A stretch of 64,000 nucleotides of DNA from Lyophyllum atratum (GCA_014905825.1 JACGCN010000035.1:434001-498000); one strand, 5' to 3'; positions 46,789 through 58,127 are shown, counted from the stretch's first letter. Made by a program: numbers and translations. The notes: generated by a model from the letters alone, not told the origin.

Positions 46789-49025
46789 ATGCCTGAATTT
46801 GGTGAAGGAGTCCTTGATGGTTTTCAAATCCAACATTTCCTAGAGGAAACTCCGGCAGAAGATCTCATTCTAGAGGCTGTCTGGGGTGACGCCACATCAA
46901 AGGAGAAGGGAAATCACCCACCGGGTTCTTTGGCTGCTGAAGGACATGTATACCCTGTTCCTTCCTCAACTATTGTCCAACGGGGCCTTTTCCCTCCTAA
47001 ATACCACTCCCTAGAAAATGTTCCAATCTCAAATCACAAGCTCCAACTCGTCGTAACTGAACCATCACCTCGCAATGTTATTTTGAAGTTCCGGGATGGA
47101 AATGGCGAGGATTACTGGACTCAGGTATGTCACACATTCTATCAATGCGTGTGATTCACTAATTTTCGTAAACCCTCAACTTTAGATTCAGTTATTCAAA
47201 CATACATCCGTTCAAATATACTCGAAGGAAGAATGGCATGATGCAGTTTGCAAGGTTGACAAAGATGTACGCTTTTTAACTTGGCAGGATTTCTAAATTA
47301 CTGACAGCTTGATAATAGCGCCGAGGCTTTAAAATTGGAATCGCATTCGAATTCAAGACACACGTCCTCGCGCTACCAACAAATGATCTTTTGATTCAAG
47401 TAAGTCATTGTTTTTTGCTGCTGACATGGTTCTGTTGGTCTGATATCTTCTTTTTAGGTTCATTGGGCGTACTGCCGCAAGGATTTGCCTGCACAGCAAG
47501 CAAATATTTATACCGACTATTCTGCATTTTTGGCCGAGTTAGTAGCCTGGATGCGTTTGCGGAGAGCATCGCGTTCGAACCGTACCGGCCTGGCTATGAC
47601 TGCTATCAGGAAGGAGTCGAGTATATTCTATGGAGCAGGCGTCTATACTACACAAGAGATATTCCATAAGGCTGGTGCGTCGGATTTCTTTTTCCCACCC
47701 TTGAAGCGTGCTAATTTCATATAACAGGTTTATCCCCAAATGTTACAGAGAGAGAAGTGTTTGACTGCCCATCGCGAACCGCCCGACTTGTTGCGGCCTG
47801 GTATGATCTCGCTGCAGAGATGTACGAGTCACTTTGGTACGCCTGCTGCTTCTCATTTATTTCCGATTCTAATCTCACATGCCCCAGGTCCTTTATGAAG
47901 CCGTTTTTGCGCGGATTCAAATTCGCCTGCCATCGTACAGATCGCCTGCGATATGCGGAGCGCCTGCTTGTCTATCGGAAGGACCGCACAAACCTATCAC
48001 TCCGATTTAAAGAACAACTTAATGCGTTCAAGGTAAGACTGCTTGCTCAACTTTAGTAGTATTTAATGTCCTCATCTCGCCTTCAGGTATCAAATACTGC
48101 TATGCAGGACTCTGCTGAGCTATGTCCTCGGAAGCATGGTGCGCCTGCAGTGCCTTTTGACGTGTTTGAGCCCGATCATGTCAAACGCGCCTTGATCAAC
48201 GAGAATGTCGGCCTTGGCTCGCTGATCTTTGGTAACAGTCTGTGGGAAGTCCTTCATGATAAGGCAGGACTTCCAATAGGATGTCTCACCCCCCAAAATT
48301 GCTCGTAGATTATTTCTGTGATCCATCCTGTGAGTTTTCTACGCCTTTATCATTTTCTTCCTAACTAACAGACAATTCAGTTGACCATTCAACCTGGCTC
48401 TATCCGAATGGATATAGCTTTCTGTTCAATGAAGCTGCGGGTCGCCAAGGCATGACTGCTTGGGCAAAGACCCTGTTATATAGGATTGCTAACACCCACG
48501 TATGGAACATCATTCCAACGTACCCCTGTAACTCCTGTCCGGATATGCCGCCTTCGAAATCAGTGGGGCGATCAAGCCAATCCTCAAAATTAAAGGTATC
48601 GAACTCTGATCAGGAGTCTACCAGTGTTTCACTGATAGAAGGACAAGAACGGTCGCGTCTATTGATGCGGAATGTGACCCGGCATTCAGACATCATGACT
48701 GTAGGTCCTCTTGATTTCTGTGGCACTGCAGAGATCGTCCATGGGCAAGGAGGAAAGGAACTGTGAGTACCTTGTTTCGTTCACAGGTTATTCATCTGTT
48801 CTGACTGCCGTCACCCATACCCTGCTTAGAGTTATGGTGTGCAAGCTAGACCCTCGACATTCAGCTTTGTCACTCAAAAGACAGATTCTTGGAGCAGCAG
48901 CTGCCAAGCTGAAGGGCAAGGGCCTTGATCGTATTGGGATTCGTCCGAACGAGCGGAAAAGGCTACTCAGCAGTTTAGAGGTGGCTGACTTGGCTGACCA
49001 CCGGCGAAAAAGACACCATCTATAG
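46789..49025 (+). CDS. Unrecognised transposon gene, likely frameshifted
   Basis: I do not recognise this protein. From MPEFGEGVLDGFQIQHFLEE it runs through about nine exons: HSLENVPISNHKLQLVV, IQLFKHTSVQIYSKEEWHD, FKIGIAFEFKTHVLALP, WAYCRKDLPAQQANIYTDY, NVTEREVFDCPSRTARLVAAW, HRTDRLRYAERLLVYRKD, GLGSLIFGNSLWEVLHD, WLYPNGYSFLFNEAAGRQGM and a basic end (RRKRHHL). All junctions give good GT-AG introns except near 48289-48310. There a six-C run is followed by a stop (TAG) in the current frame, while the frame one base off continues LLVDYFCDPS into the next exon. A lost base in the C run would explain this. No signal peptide or zinc motif seen. The role in the element is unknown. Confidence 0.6.
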
Positions 49026-49309
49026 CAATATTTTGTTATTTACACGTTCTAGTAATACCTCTAATGAATTATGATACTATTTTCACCTACACGCCTATGG
49101 AGCACCCTCAGAAATAGCCAGCACGGAACAACCTCATGCAACGAACCTCATGCAACTCCCTCGGGTCCCGCGGGCCCGTTCCTCCTTATTCCTACCTAGA
49201 CACTGACCCGCCTTGTTCCGGCTCCCCTCGTTCCTCCCTCATTCCTCCTCCTCCTTAGGCAGAGGAACAGCCTGAGCTGATGTCATGATTCTTCCAGGGA
49301 CCGCATTCT

Positions 49310-50235
49310 GACTGGCTTCGATCTCGACGCGAGACTCGGCGTGGGGATGGGGGCGTGGATGGGGTGTCCGGGTCGTCGTCATGAGATGGTGTTGGGATGG
49401 GGCGTGGATGGGGTGTCCTGGTCGTTGTCATGAGATGGTGGAGGTTGTGGCATGTATCTTGGGGAGGGCCGCTTTTTGTCAGCTCGGCGAGACTCGGAGA
49501 CTCGGCGTGGGGATGGGGGCGTGGATGCGGGCAGATCATGTCGGTTGAATGGTTGGCCTAGTGAGCGGGATGGGAGCTCAGGGAGTCGTCGATGGTGCTA
49601 CTCGTTGTGGGGTTGGGATTGGATGTGCTGTGGGCAGTTCAGGGCGACATAGGTGTGATAGACCTGTGGAATCAGTGGCTAGGTAGGAAGGGAAGGGAGA
49701 AGAGAGCAAGGGAGAGGATACTCACGAATTTACAATAGAGGCTGCAGGTGGCGTTGCACTCGCCTCGACGCGAGACTTGGTTGCACTCGCCTCGACTGCA
49801 CTCGCCTCGACGCGACTTGGCGAGACTCGGTGAGACTCGGCGTGGGGATGGGGGCATGGATGGGGTGTCCTGGTCGTCGTCATGAGATGGTGTTGGGATG
49901 GGGCGTGGATGGGGTGTCCTGGTCGTCGTCATGAGATGGTGGAGGTTGTGGTGGCATGTATCTTGGGGAGGGCCGCTTTTCGTCAGCAAAGCGGCGGTTC
50001 TGCAGAATACAGTGGGCATACCAAGTCGGCTCCCCCCACCAGGCGTCTGCCGTCCTTCCCTCGATGGGTGTCCTGGTCGTCGTCATGAGATGGTGGAGGT
50101 TGTGGTGGCATGTATCTTGGGGAGGGCCGCTTTTCGTCAGCGGCGGTTCTGCAGAATGCAGTGGGCATACCAAGTTGGCTCCCCCTACCAGGGGTCTGCC
50201 TTCCTCGCCGTCTCGGCATCCCTTTTTGAGGGGAG
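49310..50235. repeat. G-rich minisatellite-like array in the transposon
   Basis: Interleaved imperfect repeats. One unit contains GGGGCGTGGATGGGGTGTCC then TGGTCGTCGTCATGAGATGG. Another contains GGTTGTGGTGGCATGTATCT then TGGGGAGGGCCGCTTTTCGTC, at about 49441, 49941 and 50096. A third covers GGTTCTGCAGAATACAGTGG to ACCAGGCGTCTGCC, at about 49994 and 50145. Short GACTCGGCGAGACTCGG units surround them. The G-rich strand has many runs of three or more G. Confidence 0.8.
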
Positions 50236-50491
50236 GAGGGCGTTGTTACGTGTTTGGAAAAGAGAATAGATCTAACTTGATCAACGAAGTTATAGTTGAG
50301 AAAAGAATCGAAAGAAAACTCACCTAGAAAGAAAATTCCTGGGCATGCGCAGGACGGCCAAGTAGTGGTAGCGGATTGAGAGATGAGAGATATGCACAGC
50401 CGCAACATCTGATCTTGGGTGATGTCATTGTTATCATCCGCTATATTCACTGATCTGGCTTTCCGGGTCTCAAGACCTGAAGATTTTGAAG

Positions 50492-51136
50492 GTTTTTAAA
50501 GTTTGAGCTTGGGAATAGGACCAGTAGGCATATGCCGGCTAGCTTGCAAAAGGATATCCATTTAAAAACCACCCATTTGAAGTTATAGGTAGGACGATGG
50601 GAGAATGACCATTTTTGGGCATCAGACGGTGTACGCCTTTCCAAGTTACACCATTCCTAGTTTTTTAAAGTCTGAGCTTGGGAATAGGACCAGTAGACAT
50701 ATGCCAGCCAGCTTGCCAAAGGATATCCATTTAAAAACCACCCATTTGAAGTTATAGGTAGGACGATGGGAGAATGACCATTTTTGGGCATCAGACGGTG
50801 TACGCCTTTCCAAGTTACACCATTCCTAGTTTTTTAAAGTCTGAGCTTGGGAATAGAACCAGTAGACATATGCCAGCCAGCTTGCCAAAGGATATCCATT
50901 TAAAAACCACCCATTTGAAGTTATAGGTAGGACGATGGGAGAATGACCATTTTTGGGCATCAGACGGTGTACACCTTTCCAAGTTACACCATTCCTAGTT
51001 TTTTAAAGTCTGAGCTTGGGAATAGAACCAGTAGGCATATGCCAGCCAGCTTGCCAAAGGATATTCATTTAAAAACCACCCATTTGAAGTTATAGGTAGG
51101 ACGATGGGAGAATGACCATTTTTGGGCATCAGACGC
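50492..51136. repeat. 169-bp tandem repeat, about four copies
   Basis: Copies start near 50501, 50670, 50839 and 51008 (GTYTGAGCTTGGGAATAG...). The last is truncated after GGGCATCAGACG. Copies 2-4 are nearly identical; copy 1 is slightly more diverged. Lies between the repeat array and the alpha-kinase gene, noncoding as far as seen. Confidence 0.93.
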
Positions 51137-51400
51137 AGTATCTCAAACTAGGAGACTAGGTAATTGATGATTGACATTAAAGCATTTGAATGTATTGTAT
51201 CTAGACTGTGTTGTAGTAACAATGTGAGGTAGCTATTGGATTAGGGTTGGAGGTGGCTAGTAGATTAGGGTTTGGGACGATGGTATGAGGAGATGAAGGT
51301 AAATAAAGGAATGTTGGCCCATTCAAAAACTGAGGGGAATTGATGTAAGGTTGGATTTAGGGCTGGACGCAGAAGGAAGAACCGAAGGGTAAGGTTGGAT

Positions 51401-54400
51401 TTAGGGCTGGGCTGGACGCAGCACCGAGCCTTGTGATTCCCAGAGGTCGTAGTCAGTCGGAACCTCAAACCATTCACAGAAATAATTGCATCTGTGGTTG
51501 GGCTCAAGATTTGTATGGCCGGAGGGATGGTTGCCATCAGCGAAAATAACACCAAGGGCACTGGGGAGATAGGGCGTCAAGTTCCATGCAAATTTTCAGA
51601 TTTTTAACAGGTACCCACCTGTCGGTTATGATCTGAGGATCACTAAGCAAAGAGTTTCCCCCTATATAAAGGTATTAGATGAGTGGTAGCCGGCACTGAT
51701 ATTCCGAGCATATACCTTGGTAGTCAGATACAAACACCAGCTTCCTTGTCTTGAAGTACTGCACATGTTGACTGAAGGCGAGAAAGAGTGCGCGCTCCTG
51801 GTCTTCCTTGTCTGATAATGGAAGTGGGACTGGTGACACGTTGTTCATATACTTCCTGAAAGCCCCTTCCCTTTCGCCACCAATGACTTCTTCAAGAAGG
51901 AATACTTGACTCTCCTTAGCGCTGTCTGCATGCTCAACAGCTAGAGCGGCGTCGACGAATCTGAGCTGAGGAATATAGAAAGGTGGGGGTTTCCCTTTCG
52001 CCTGGATGCCCTTTTCGACAAAGGCATAAACAAGGTCAAGCAGCACGCGCGCCCAAGCAAGGCATGCAATCTCCATCGTTAGATTCTGGGCTTGTGTTCG
52101 TCCATCGTGTGGAATGTTCTGGGTTACCTGTATCTCTTTGCCCTTGCTTCGAACGGAGCCAGATTTCTCATAGTACGTCTGCTTTGCACAAACATCTCTG
52201 CTTTGACCAAAAAGGGGGCGGCTGGCTGTCCCAAATGACGATAGCTTGAAACCGCCTTTCTTCTGCTTCTTAGATGAAAGCTCCAGCTGCAATGTGGCTT
52301 CGCCTGGTGGTCCAAGGTATGCTTTATGGTTAACCAGGTTCTTCCCAGAGCACATCTCGAGCAGCTGGCTCAGCGTGTGATGTTCGACGGGATATATGGT
52401 AACATGAATTGCCTTTAGGTCGACTAGGAGTGCGCTTTAGTATGTTGTAAGCAATTTCTTTGGATTAAAGACATACATAATGATTGAACGTCCTTAGCTG
52501 TGGGCAGCTGCTGTGAACGGAGTGCATCCCCAAGTCTTCTTGTGGTCGGTGACAAGTCATAACTAGGACCAGCTTTGGGACGCTTCGAACTTCGCCCTGG
52601 AGTCTGTGGTGTATCCGAGACCAGGTTCGTCCTCATGTCTACGAGAACACCAGATGTGCGGTGGGTTTGCTCTGGTTCTGGTGACGGTGACCTGTAGCGT
52701 TTTTTAGTGATTTAAAGTCAGGTCAAGTCCGGTTTTTTGGCCAAATTAGGCGAGACCGGACTGTAACCGGTCACATGTGACCCCCTGGATGTCAAAAAAC
52801 TGGACTGGACTGATGGTGACCAGTCACGATCAGTCGCAATCAGTTCTATGACCAGTTATGACCGGTTTTATGAAAACCGGTCCTAAACCGGTTATAACCG
52901 GCGATAACCGGTTATACATGTAACATATAATGTAGTGTACTATTCCAGCTTCCGAATGAACCCTGGATCGTGAGATTCTGATAAGATCTGACTGAGATAT
53001 GAGCTGATTAAGATGACTAGTATAGTCTGTATCCAAACTTGATGTCCCGAAATTGTTTTGGCCATAGCACATTCAATTCTCATCTGATTTGTTTGACCCA
53101 AGGACCGATTTAAAGCCCTATGGCGGGGCTAAAAGGTGGTTCATAGTACATGTAAAAATAACCGGTCACAAACCGGTCATGACTGGTTATTTCCAGTTAC
53201 GCAGAATTTCAGATTATGAAAATAACTGGACTGGTGCACCAGTCATTCCAGGACGACTGGACTGGAAGTCCGGTCATTATCAGTCACAGATCAGTTACAG
53301 TTCAGTCATTTTCAGTCACTGTGACTGGACTTTTAAACACTAGCGTTTTTTGCCCTGTTTCTTGCCCTGAGTTCGGGTCGGTGTCATCACCTCCTGTCGC
53401 TCTGACTGCTATATTATACAGTCAATACAGCTGTAGATATGAAGACGAAGATTCACGAACCTTTGCAACCTGAGCATGCAACCGCTCCTCCTCCCTCTGC
53501 TCGCTCCAGGTCAAATACTGATTGTAAATGGGATTCGGGACATGGAAGTTGATGATGCATCGACCCTCTTTGAATACTTGACCACCCTTGGCAGTCTTGA
53601 AGAATGGCTTCGAGATCACATCACGATCTGGAGTATTTGATTTAATCCTTGCTCCATCTTTATCTCGCATGACAAAGTCATGGATACTGATGTGAAACCC
53701 CTCCGTGTATTCTTGCCAAGAAGGTAAGATCTCATCATATAAAATCTTCTTCAGCTCCGTCGCCCCGATATGAACAGGAATGTTATTGACGGCCTCGACA
53801 ATGTCCTATCACATATTGAGTCCAAGCACTTAGTCTGGAGATTTGAAAACGTACCCCGACTAATAAAAACTTGACTCCCCCAATGGGCTTGCGAACAGCC
53901 CGGACTTCGACGGTTACAACATTGCCGCCATTGGTGGAGAATGCCTTCTGGGCCAGTGATTGTGTGGCATACGCCTTTTGCGCCAGTGATTGTCGTGTCG
54001 CATGGTACACAGCATGATTGCCTGTATACCCAGAACCCCCCTGTGGTCCAGAATGAGAACTTGCTGATATCTGGCCCATACTGAATTGGGGAACAAAACC
54101 AGGTAGCTGCACTGAGGGCCCAGCTGGGGCTGCCATGCGCATCGGACCATTTGACGTCCCGATGACATAGCCTGCCTGAAACGATGGCACATATGCAGTG
54201 GGGCCTACTGCTTGGACCACATTTGTTACTTCTATACCCGGCCCTGAGCAATCCATGTCAAGAAACATATGAGGGCAGACTCACGACCTCTTTGCGCACT
54301 CGAAATTTGTCTATGAATTTCCTTCTGATGATCCGCTCTGGGTAAAGCCATAGACGTCCTGCGTACTGTCGTCTTCTTCTGCATGTAGTACTGATAGCAC

Positions 54401-54567
54401 CCCAAGCAGAGCATCCTGCCAGGCTCATTGGGGTTGTTGCTGTGAAGGAAGTGCAACTTTGTGCCTGCCGGAAATGTCGCCGTGCATGATTCGCGCGCAC
54501 AGTGTACCACAGCAGTGTTGTCAACGCCAGTAAAGTCAGCAGCATACTGGGTGGTCTCTTCAGACAT
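51401..54567 (-). pseudogene. Alpha-type protein kinase, split by a hAT element
   Basis: Atypical (alpha-kinase/EF2-kinase fold) Ser/Thr kinase. Exon 1 (MSEETTQYAADFTGV) has a Cys-rich zinc-binding-like stretch (CARESC, CLGCYQYYM). Middle exons hold a Gln/Ala/Gly-rich region and a conserved linker (ISIHDFVMRDKDGARI, EGRCIINFHVPNPIYNQYL). The kinase domain reads KAYLGPPGEATLQLELS, AKQTYYEKSG, MEIACLAWARVLLDLVYAF, VFLLEEVI, KYMNNVSPVP, LAFSQHVQYFKTRKLVFVSDYQG, GNSLLSDPQIITDR, FADGNHPSGHTNLEPNHRCN and YFCEWFEVP. This is the expected order, including the C-terminal GxN and HxCNxFC-type zinc site. A 638-bp hAT-like element (52705-53342) sits inside the exon that encodes GKKQGKK followed by SPSPEPEQ; one copy of its duplication is part of the original frame. 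Function is presumably lost unless the insert is spliced out. Confidence 0.82.
52705..53342. mobile_element. Non-autonomous hAT-like element in kinase exon
   Basis: 638 bp with 15-bp inverted ends (TAGTGATTTAAAGTC versus TAGTGTTTAAAAGTC, 13 of 15 match) and exact 8-bp direct copies GCGTTTTT at 52697-52704 and 53343-53350. The interior is packed with ACCGGT, AACCGG and CCAGTC/GACTGG motifs on both strands. No transposase frame. Its ends resemble those of the element at 55082 (both continue GTCCGGT), so the two are relatives. Confidence 0.85.
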
Positions 54568-54689
54568 GACCAAAGAACAAATGGTGACGGAGGAGGCGCG
54601 TGAGTTGGCAAGCAGCGGAGGTTTAGAACATGGCAAAAAGAGTCAAATTTGCAATCGAGAATGTGACAAGTGTGATATTAAGAAATTGG

Positions 54690-57079
54690 CTAATCACTGA
54701 AGTCCGCATATTCTCGGAGGTCGATGTTGCTCTCGTCCTCACTCCCATCGTCTCCACCATCTACAAGTCCTGCAGGTAAAACAGGATCATCTAAGCCACC
54801 CATGTATACATAACCATATGGCCCCACGACGTTATCACCGTGTCGCAGCTCCCGGAGGCCAGCCATGACAGGCACATCATGCTCCTCACCTTGATCTGCC
54901 ATAAGCAGGGCAGCTGCGAAGGCAGGATCATGAGGAAGTGCAAGAAATGCCTCCAACAAATCTGAATACACGGCCCAGAATGTGAGAGATGATACTGCAG
55001 GACTTCCAATAGACACATATAAGGCCGAGGCTTGTTCACCAAAAGTTGGTGGTACGAGCTGGAAAACAGGGTCATCAGGGGTAGTGTTTTAAAGTCGTGT
55101 CGGGTCCGGTCTTTCGACCGTTTTTTCAGCAACCGCAACCGCAACCGGTTGCTGCACATTCCCAAATGTAGCAACCACGACTGCAACCAGTTGCAACCGG
55201 TTGCAACCGAGTTGCAACTGATTTAGATGAATTACGATGAATTAACGCGTATTTACATGTAAATTGCTTATTTATTGCGCATTTTCGACTAAAAGCACTA
55301 AAGTTCACCTCTGACCATTGCTACAGGCAGTTTTGCATATCTTTCACGGTGATTTGCACTCTTGGATCTCCTAAAATGGCCAAGAATTGACAAAGATATG
55401 ACTAAAATAGTGCATGGATGTCATTTTGGACCATGCCAATACTATTTTGATTATAACTTCTTCAGTTCTCAACCGTTTTTGATCATCCAGGAGTCAATTT
55501 CAAGCGTTTTTGAAGGGCTATCTGCTGCCCGGAACCCCCGGGCCGCGACCGGTCGCAACCGGTTGCTAGCAGTCTTTGTACTTATTTCAAATCCTAGCAA
55601 CTGCAACCTGAAGTCGTAGCAACCGCGGTTGCAGTCCGGTCTTTTTGCGGTCTTTTGCGGTTGCTGCGACCCGACCTCCTAACACTAATCAGGGGGAGCC
55701 CACTCCTTTTCCACCTCGTCAAAGAGTTCTGGAGATATCACAACCTTGAGAAACTGCATTCAGGAGATGTGTGGTGTAGAACTTGGCATGAAACCTACCA
55801 TGAAGTTTTTGGACCCATTGAACTGGTGAGGCTTTGCGTGAATCAAATCAGGAATTCCATGTGGCAAAATTTTGTGCTTGTCGGCGCGGCGAGGACTGGA
55901 GTTGTACCGCGAGGTCCAAAGGTCAAGCTCTGCCTGCAGCCAAGGGATGGCTAGCCATCGAAACACAAGCCTGATAAGCCAAAATCAGCGACATATAATA
56001 TCTAAAATGATATCCGTACTTTTCAATTGGGTCATTAGGGTCATACCATCCATTATTCAAGCCTTCATCCAGGATGTTCTCAAAGCCAGGCGTCCACTGG
56101 TGCCGAAGCTGTGACCAAAGTGCCTCGGGCTTGATATTTTTCTTGTCAATACACCATCGATGCTGCAACGTATCGCTCAGGCTGGGGTCTAAACGGTGGC
56201 GAAGTGAGGTGTGCATGTTTGCCACACCGTTGTTCTCCTTTCCACGATCACTTTGAGTGATGAGGGGAATGCCTGACGCAAAAGGGTAATGATGGAACTG
56301 AAGAGCTATTCAGCAAGAGACCCACCGCCAACCTTACGTCCTGCAGAAATGTAGTAGCCATTGATAAGATGTGTGTTCCGGTCACACCACCAGATTTTCA
56401 GCCAAGCCACCCGACCAGGATAAGGATCTATCGAACAATGCATCCACAATCCAAACCTCTGCCATTTATCGTGTTGATCAATGGCCCATATATCCATGAC
56501 ACCAGCGGCCCAAAACCGTTTCCGCCGGAATTTCTGAGACTTGCGCGCAGCTACAGCATCTGGCTCCGTCTCCTTAAAGAAGTCTAACAGCTGCTGCCTG
56601 TGTAACGGGTTAATGAAGATCGGTTCATGTGCATATCCTACTCACTCGGGAACCTTCAATTCATAATCTTGACGTAGTAGAGTTACCATCCCGCGAGCTC
56701 CCATTGTGGGAAATCGTGTCCGTATTTTGTCTACAAGCGGCTTGATATCCTCAAAAGATGTGGTCTGTTGGCGAGCACCCTTAAGTCCCAACTTTGTGCG
56801 AAGTCGTCTCAGCGATGTTATACTAAAAGTAGTGGTTCAGCCCAGGTGGCCATGCCAGCTGTCAGCGTCACTCACCTGAAACCGTACTGTGCCTTGTCAA
56901 AGTGATCAAGTACATGCTCGACAATCTTTTTCTCTGACAAACCAAGGCGCCAATAGTACCGAACCCACTTATGAAGTTCTTCCTCTGGCGCTGCTACACA
57001 TTCAGAACTATTAGTACCAGGTATTCATAGCAATAGTGCACAACATACGAATTGGCTTGTGTTGATTAGGCTTAGGCAT
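54690..57079 (-). pseudogene. Integrase-core (DDE) transposase, split by a hAT element
   Basis: Likely transposase of the 11-kb element. Start MPKPNQHKPI, then a helical N-terminal region (EEELHKWVRYYWRLG, EKKIVEHVLDHFDKAQYGF, ITSLRRLRTKLGLKGARQQT, RTRFPTMGARGMVTLLRQDY) as in fungal integrase-core proteins. The RNase H-fold core follows: RRKRFWAAGVMDIWAIDQHD with catalytic Asp, WLKIWWCDRNTHLINGYYI and IPLITQSDRGKENNGVAN with the second Asp. TSLRHRLDPSLSDTLQHRW, WTPGFENILDEGLNNGWYD and RWLAIPWLQAELDLWTSRYN come next; the third acid is not assigned with certainty. The frame continues to EYADFSD. A 606-bp element (55082-55687) interrupts the codons for EWAPPD and DPVFQL; without it and one duplication copy the frame is continuous. 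Thus the copy is probably inactive now. Confidence 0.8.
55082..55687. mobile_element. Non-autonomous hAT-like element in transposase exon
   Basis: 606 bp, ends TAGTGTT(TTAAAGTCG) and, inverted, TAGTGTT(AGGAGGTCG), flanked by exact 8-bp direct copies ATCAGGGG at 55074-55081 and 55688-55695. Subterminal arrays of GCAACCGCAACC and AACCGGTTGC occur at both sides. No transposase frame. Ends are similar to those of the element at 52705. Confidence 0.85.
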
Positions 57080-57447
57080 GGGTCCCCTTTGTCGAAGACC
57101 AAGAACCCTACCACTGACTAATCAACAAGATATAGTAAATGGCCACGCGGTGGGGGTGCACCCAGCAGCGTGTATGATGGACAATTTCCATGATGAAATT
57201 ATGCTGCACACATGCCTTCAATGAGGCACTAGTAACATACATGTGTTGGCGTTCTCTGAATCTATTTCTGAATTCTGAAATACAGCAGATGCTCCGAGAT
57301 GAAAAGACCAGCCCACTCTAAGATAAACAGATTGATACAACTGTAAGTAAAGTACTCAACCCGGCTTCAGAAACTTGCAGAGATTGTCACTGGTGTTGTG
57401 CAGAATACTTGGCGGTGGGTGGGAGGAGACAGAAATACGGTGAGGAG

Positions 57448-57559
57448 AGATTAGATTGATACATCCGGGGTCCTGAGTCGTGGATTTGTTTGGTTGATGG
57501 CGGAGCTCAAATTACGGCTTTGACCGTTGGTTAGGGAGCTGGTCAGTCCCTGTTGCCAT
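57448..57559 (-). repeat. Right terminal inverted repeat of the 11-kb element
   Basis: Complement of the left terminal repeat, ending CCTGTTGCCAT directly before the second ATAGCAGT copy (57560-57567). Confidence 0.93.
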
Positions 57560-58102
57560 ATAGCAGTCTGGTACAAGGGTTTTGGTGCTTATTCTCGTCT
57601 GCCACACTCTTTCTGTAGCCGGGAACAGCGTCCGTAGTCGATGGTAGGCTATAGCTGTTTTTGCATGCCTAAAACCCGTGAAATACATCAGGTGACAGGT
57701 GTATCCAACAAGACGGTGCATGTTGATTTATCATACTCCACTACATAGAGACGGCGCTCTCGTGGCATGTCGCCCTTGCTGAGTAACACCAGCAAGATGG
57801 GCCGTACCATGTCATTAGAAAGTTAACGAGGTAATGCGGGGGGAAGAAAGTCGAGTCCCGTGTTTGGCTCACCGGCAGTCTAAGTTACGGGAGTGCAGGA
57901 CAACGCAAGTTATCTGCTCCCGCTATGAGCCAGAATAGATCTACACTGACTCATGAGACTCTTGTACAAAAAAAAAATACAGAATATCTCCAACTGTGGC
58001 GAGTTACATGATGATGATCAGCGGCGAGTGGCGTATGGGGTTGAATGGCCCGAAATCGGTGTAGGTGTAGCATAGAAGTGTGTAGTAACAGTAAATTTTA
58101 GC

Positions 58103-58127
58103 AAGGTTCTGCGTGACGCAGAACCTT
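58103..58127. repeat. Perfect 11-bp-arm hairpin
   Basis: AAGGTTCTGCG, a TGA loop, then the exact complement CGCAGAACCTT. Found in a noncoding stretch; function unknown. Confidence 0.8.

Larger units (their letters stand above)
46556..57559. mobile_element. 11-kb DNA transposon with alpha-kinase cargo
   Basis: Bounded by 112-bp terminal inverted repeats (46556-46667 and 57448-57559) that start ATGGCAACAGGGACTGACCA and differ at about five positions. Exact 8-bp direct copies ATAGCAGT flank it at 46548-46555 and 57560-57567. It carries an unrecognised gene (+, 46789-49025), two tandem-repeat arrays, an alpha-type protein kinase (-, 51401-54567) and an integrase-core DDE-type protein (-, 54690-57079) that is the likely transposase. 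An 8-bp duplication occurs in hAT, P, Zisupton and other superfamilies; the transposase type here fits none of these clearly. Two small hAT-like elements are nested in it. Confidence 0.9.

Noticed and set aside
46556..57559. Classification as a KDZ (Kyakuja-Dileera-Zisupton) element
   Set aside because: The 8-bp duplication would fit Zisupton, but no KDZ transposase motif was seen; the likely transposase is of the integrase-core type, so I left the superfamily open.
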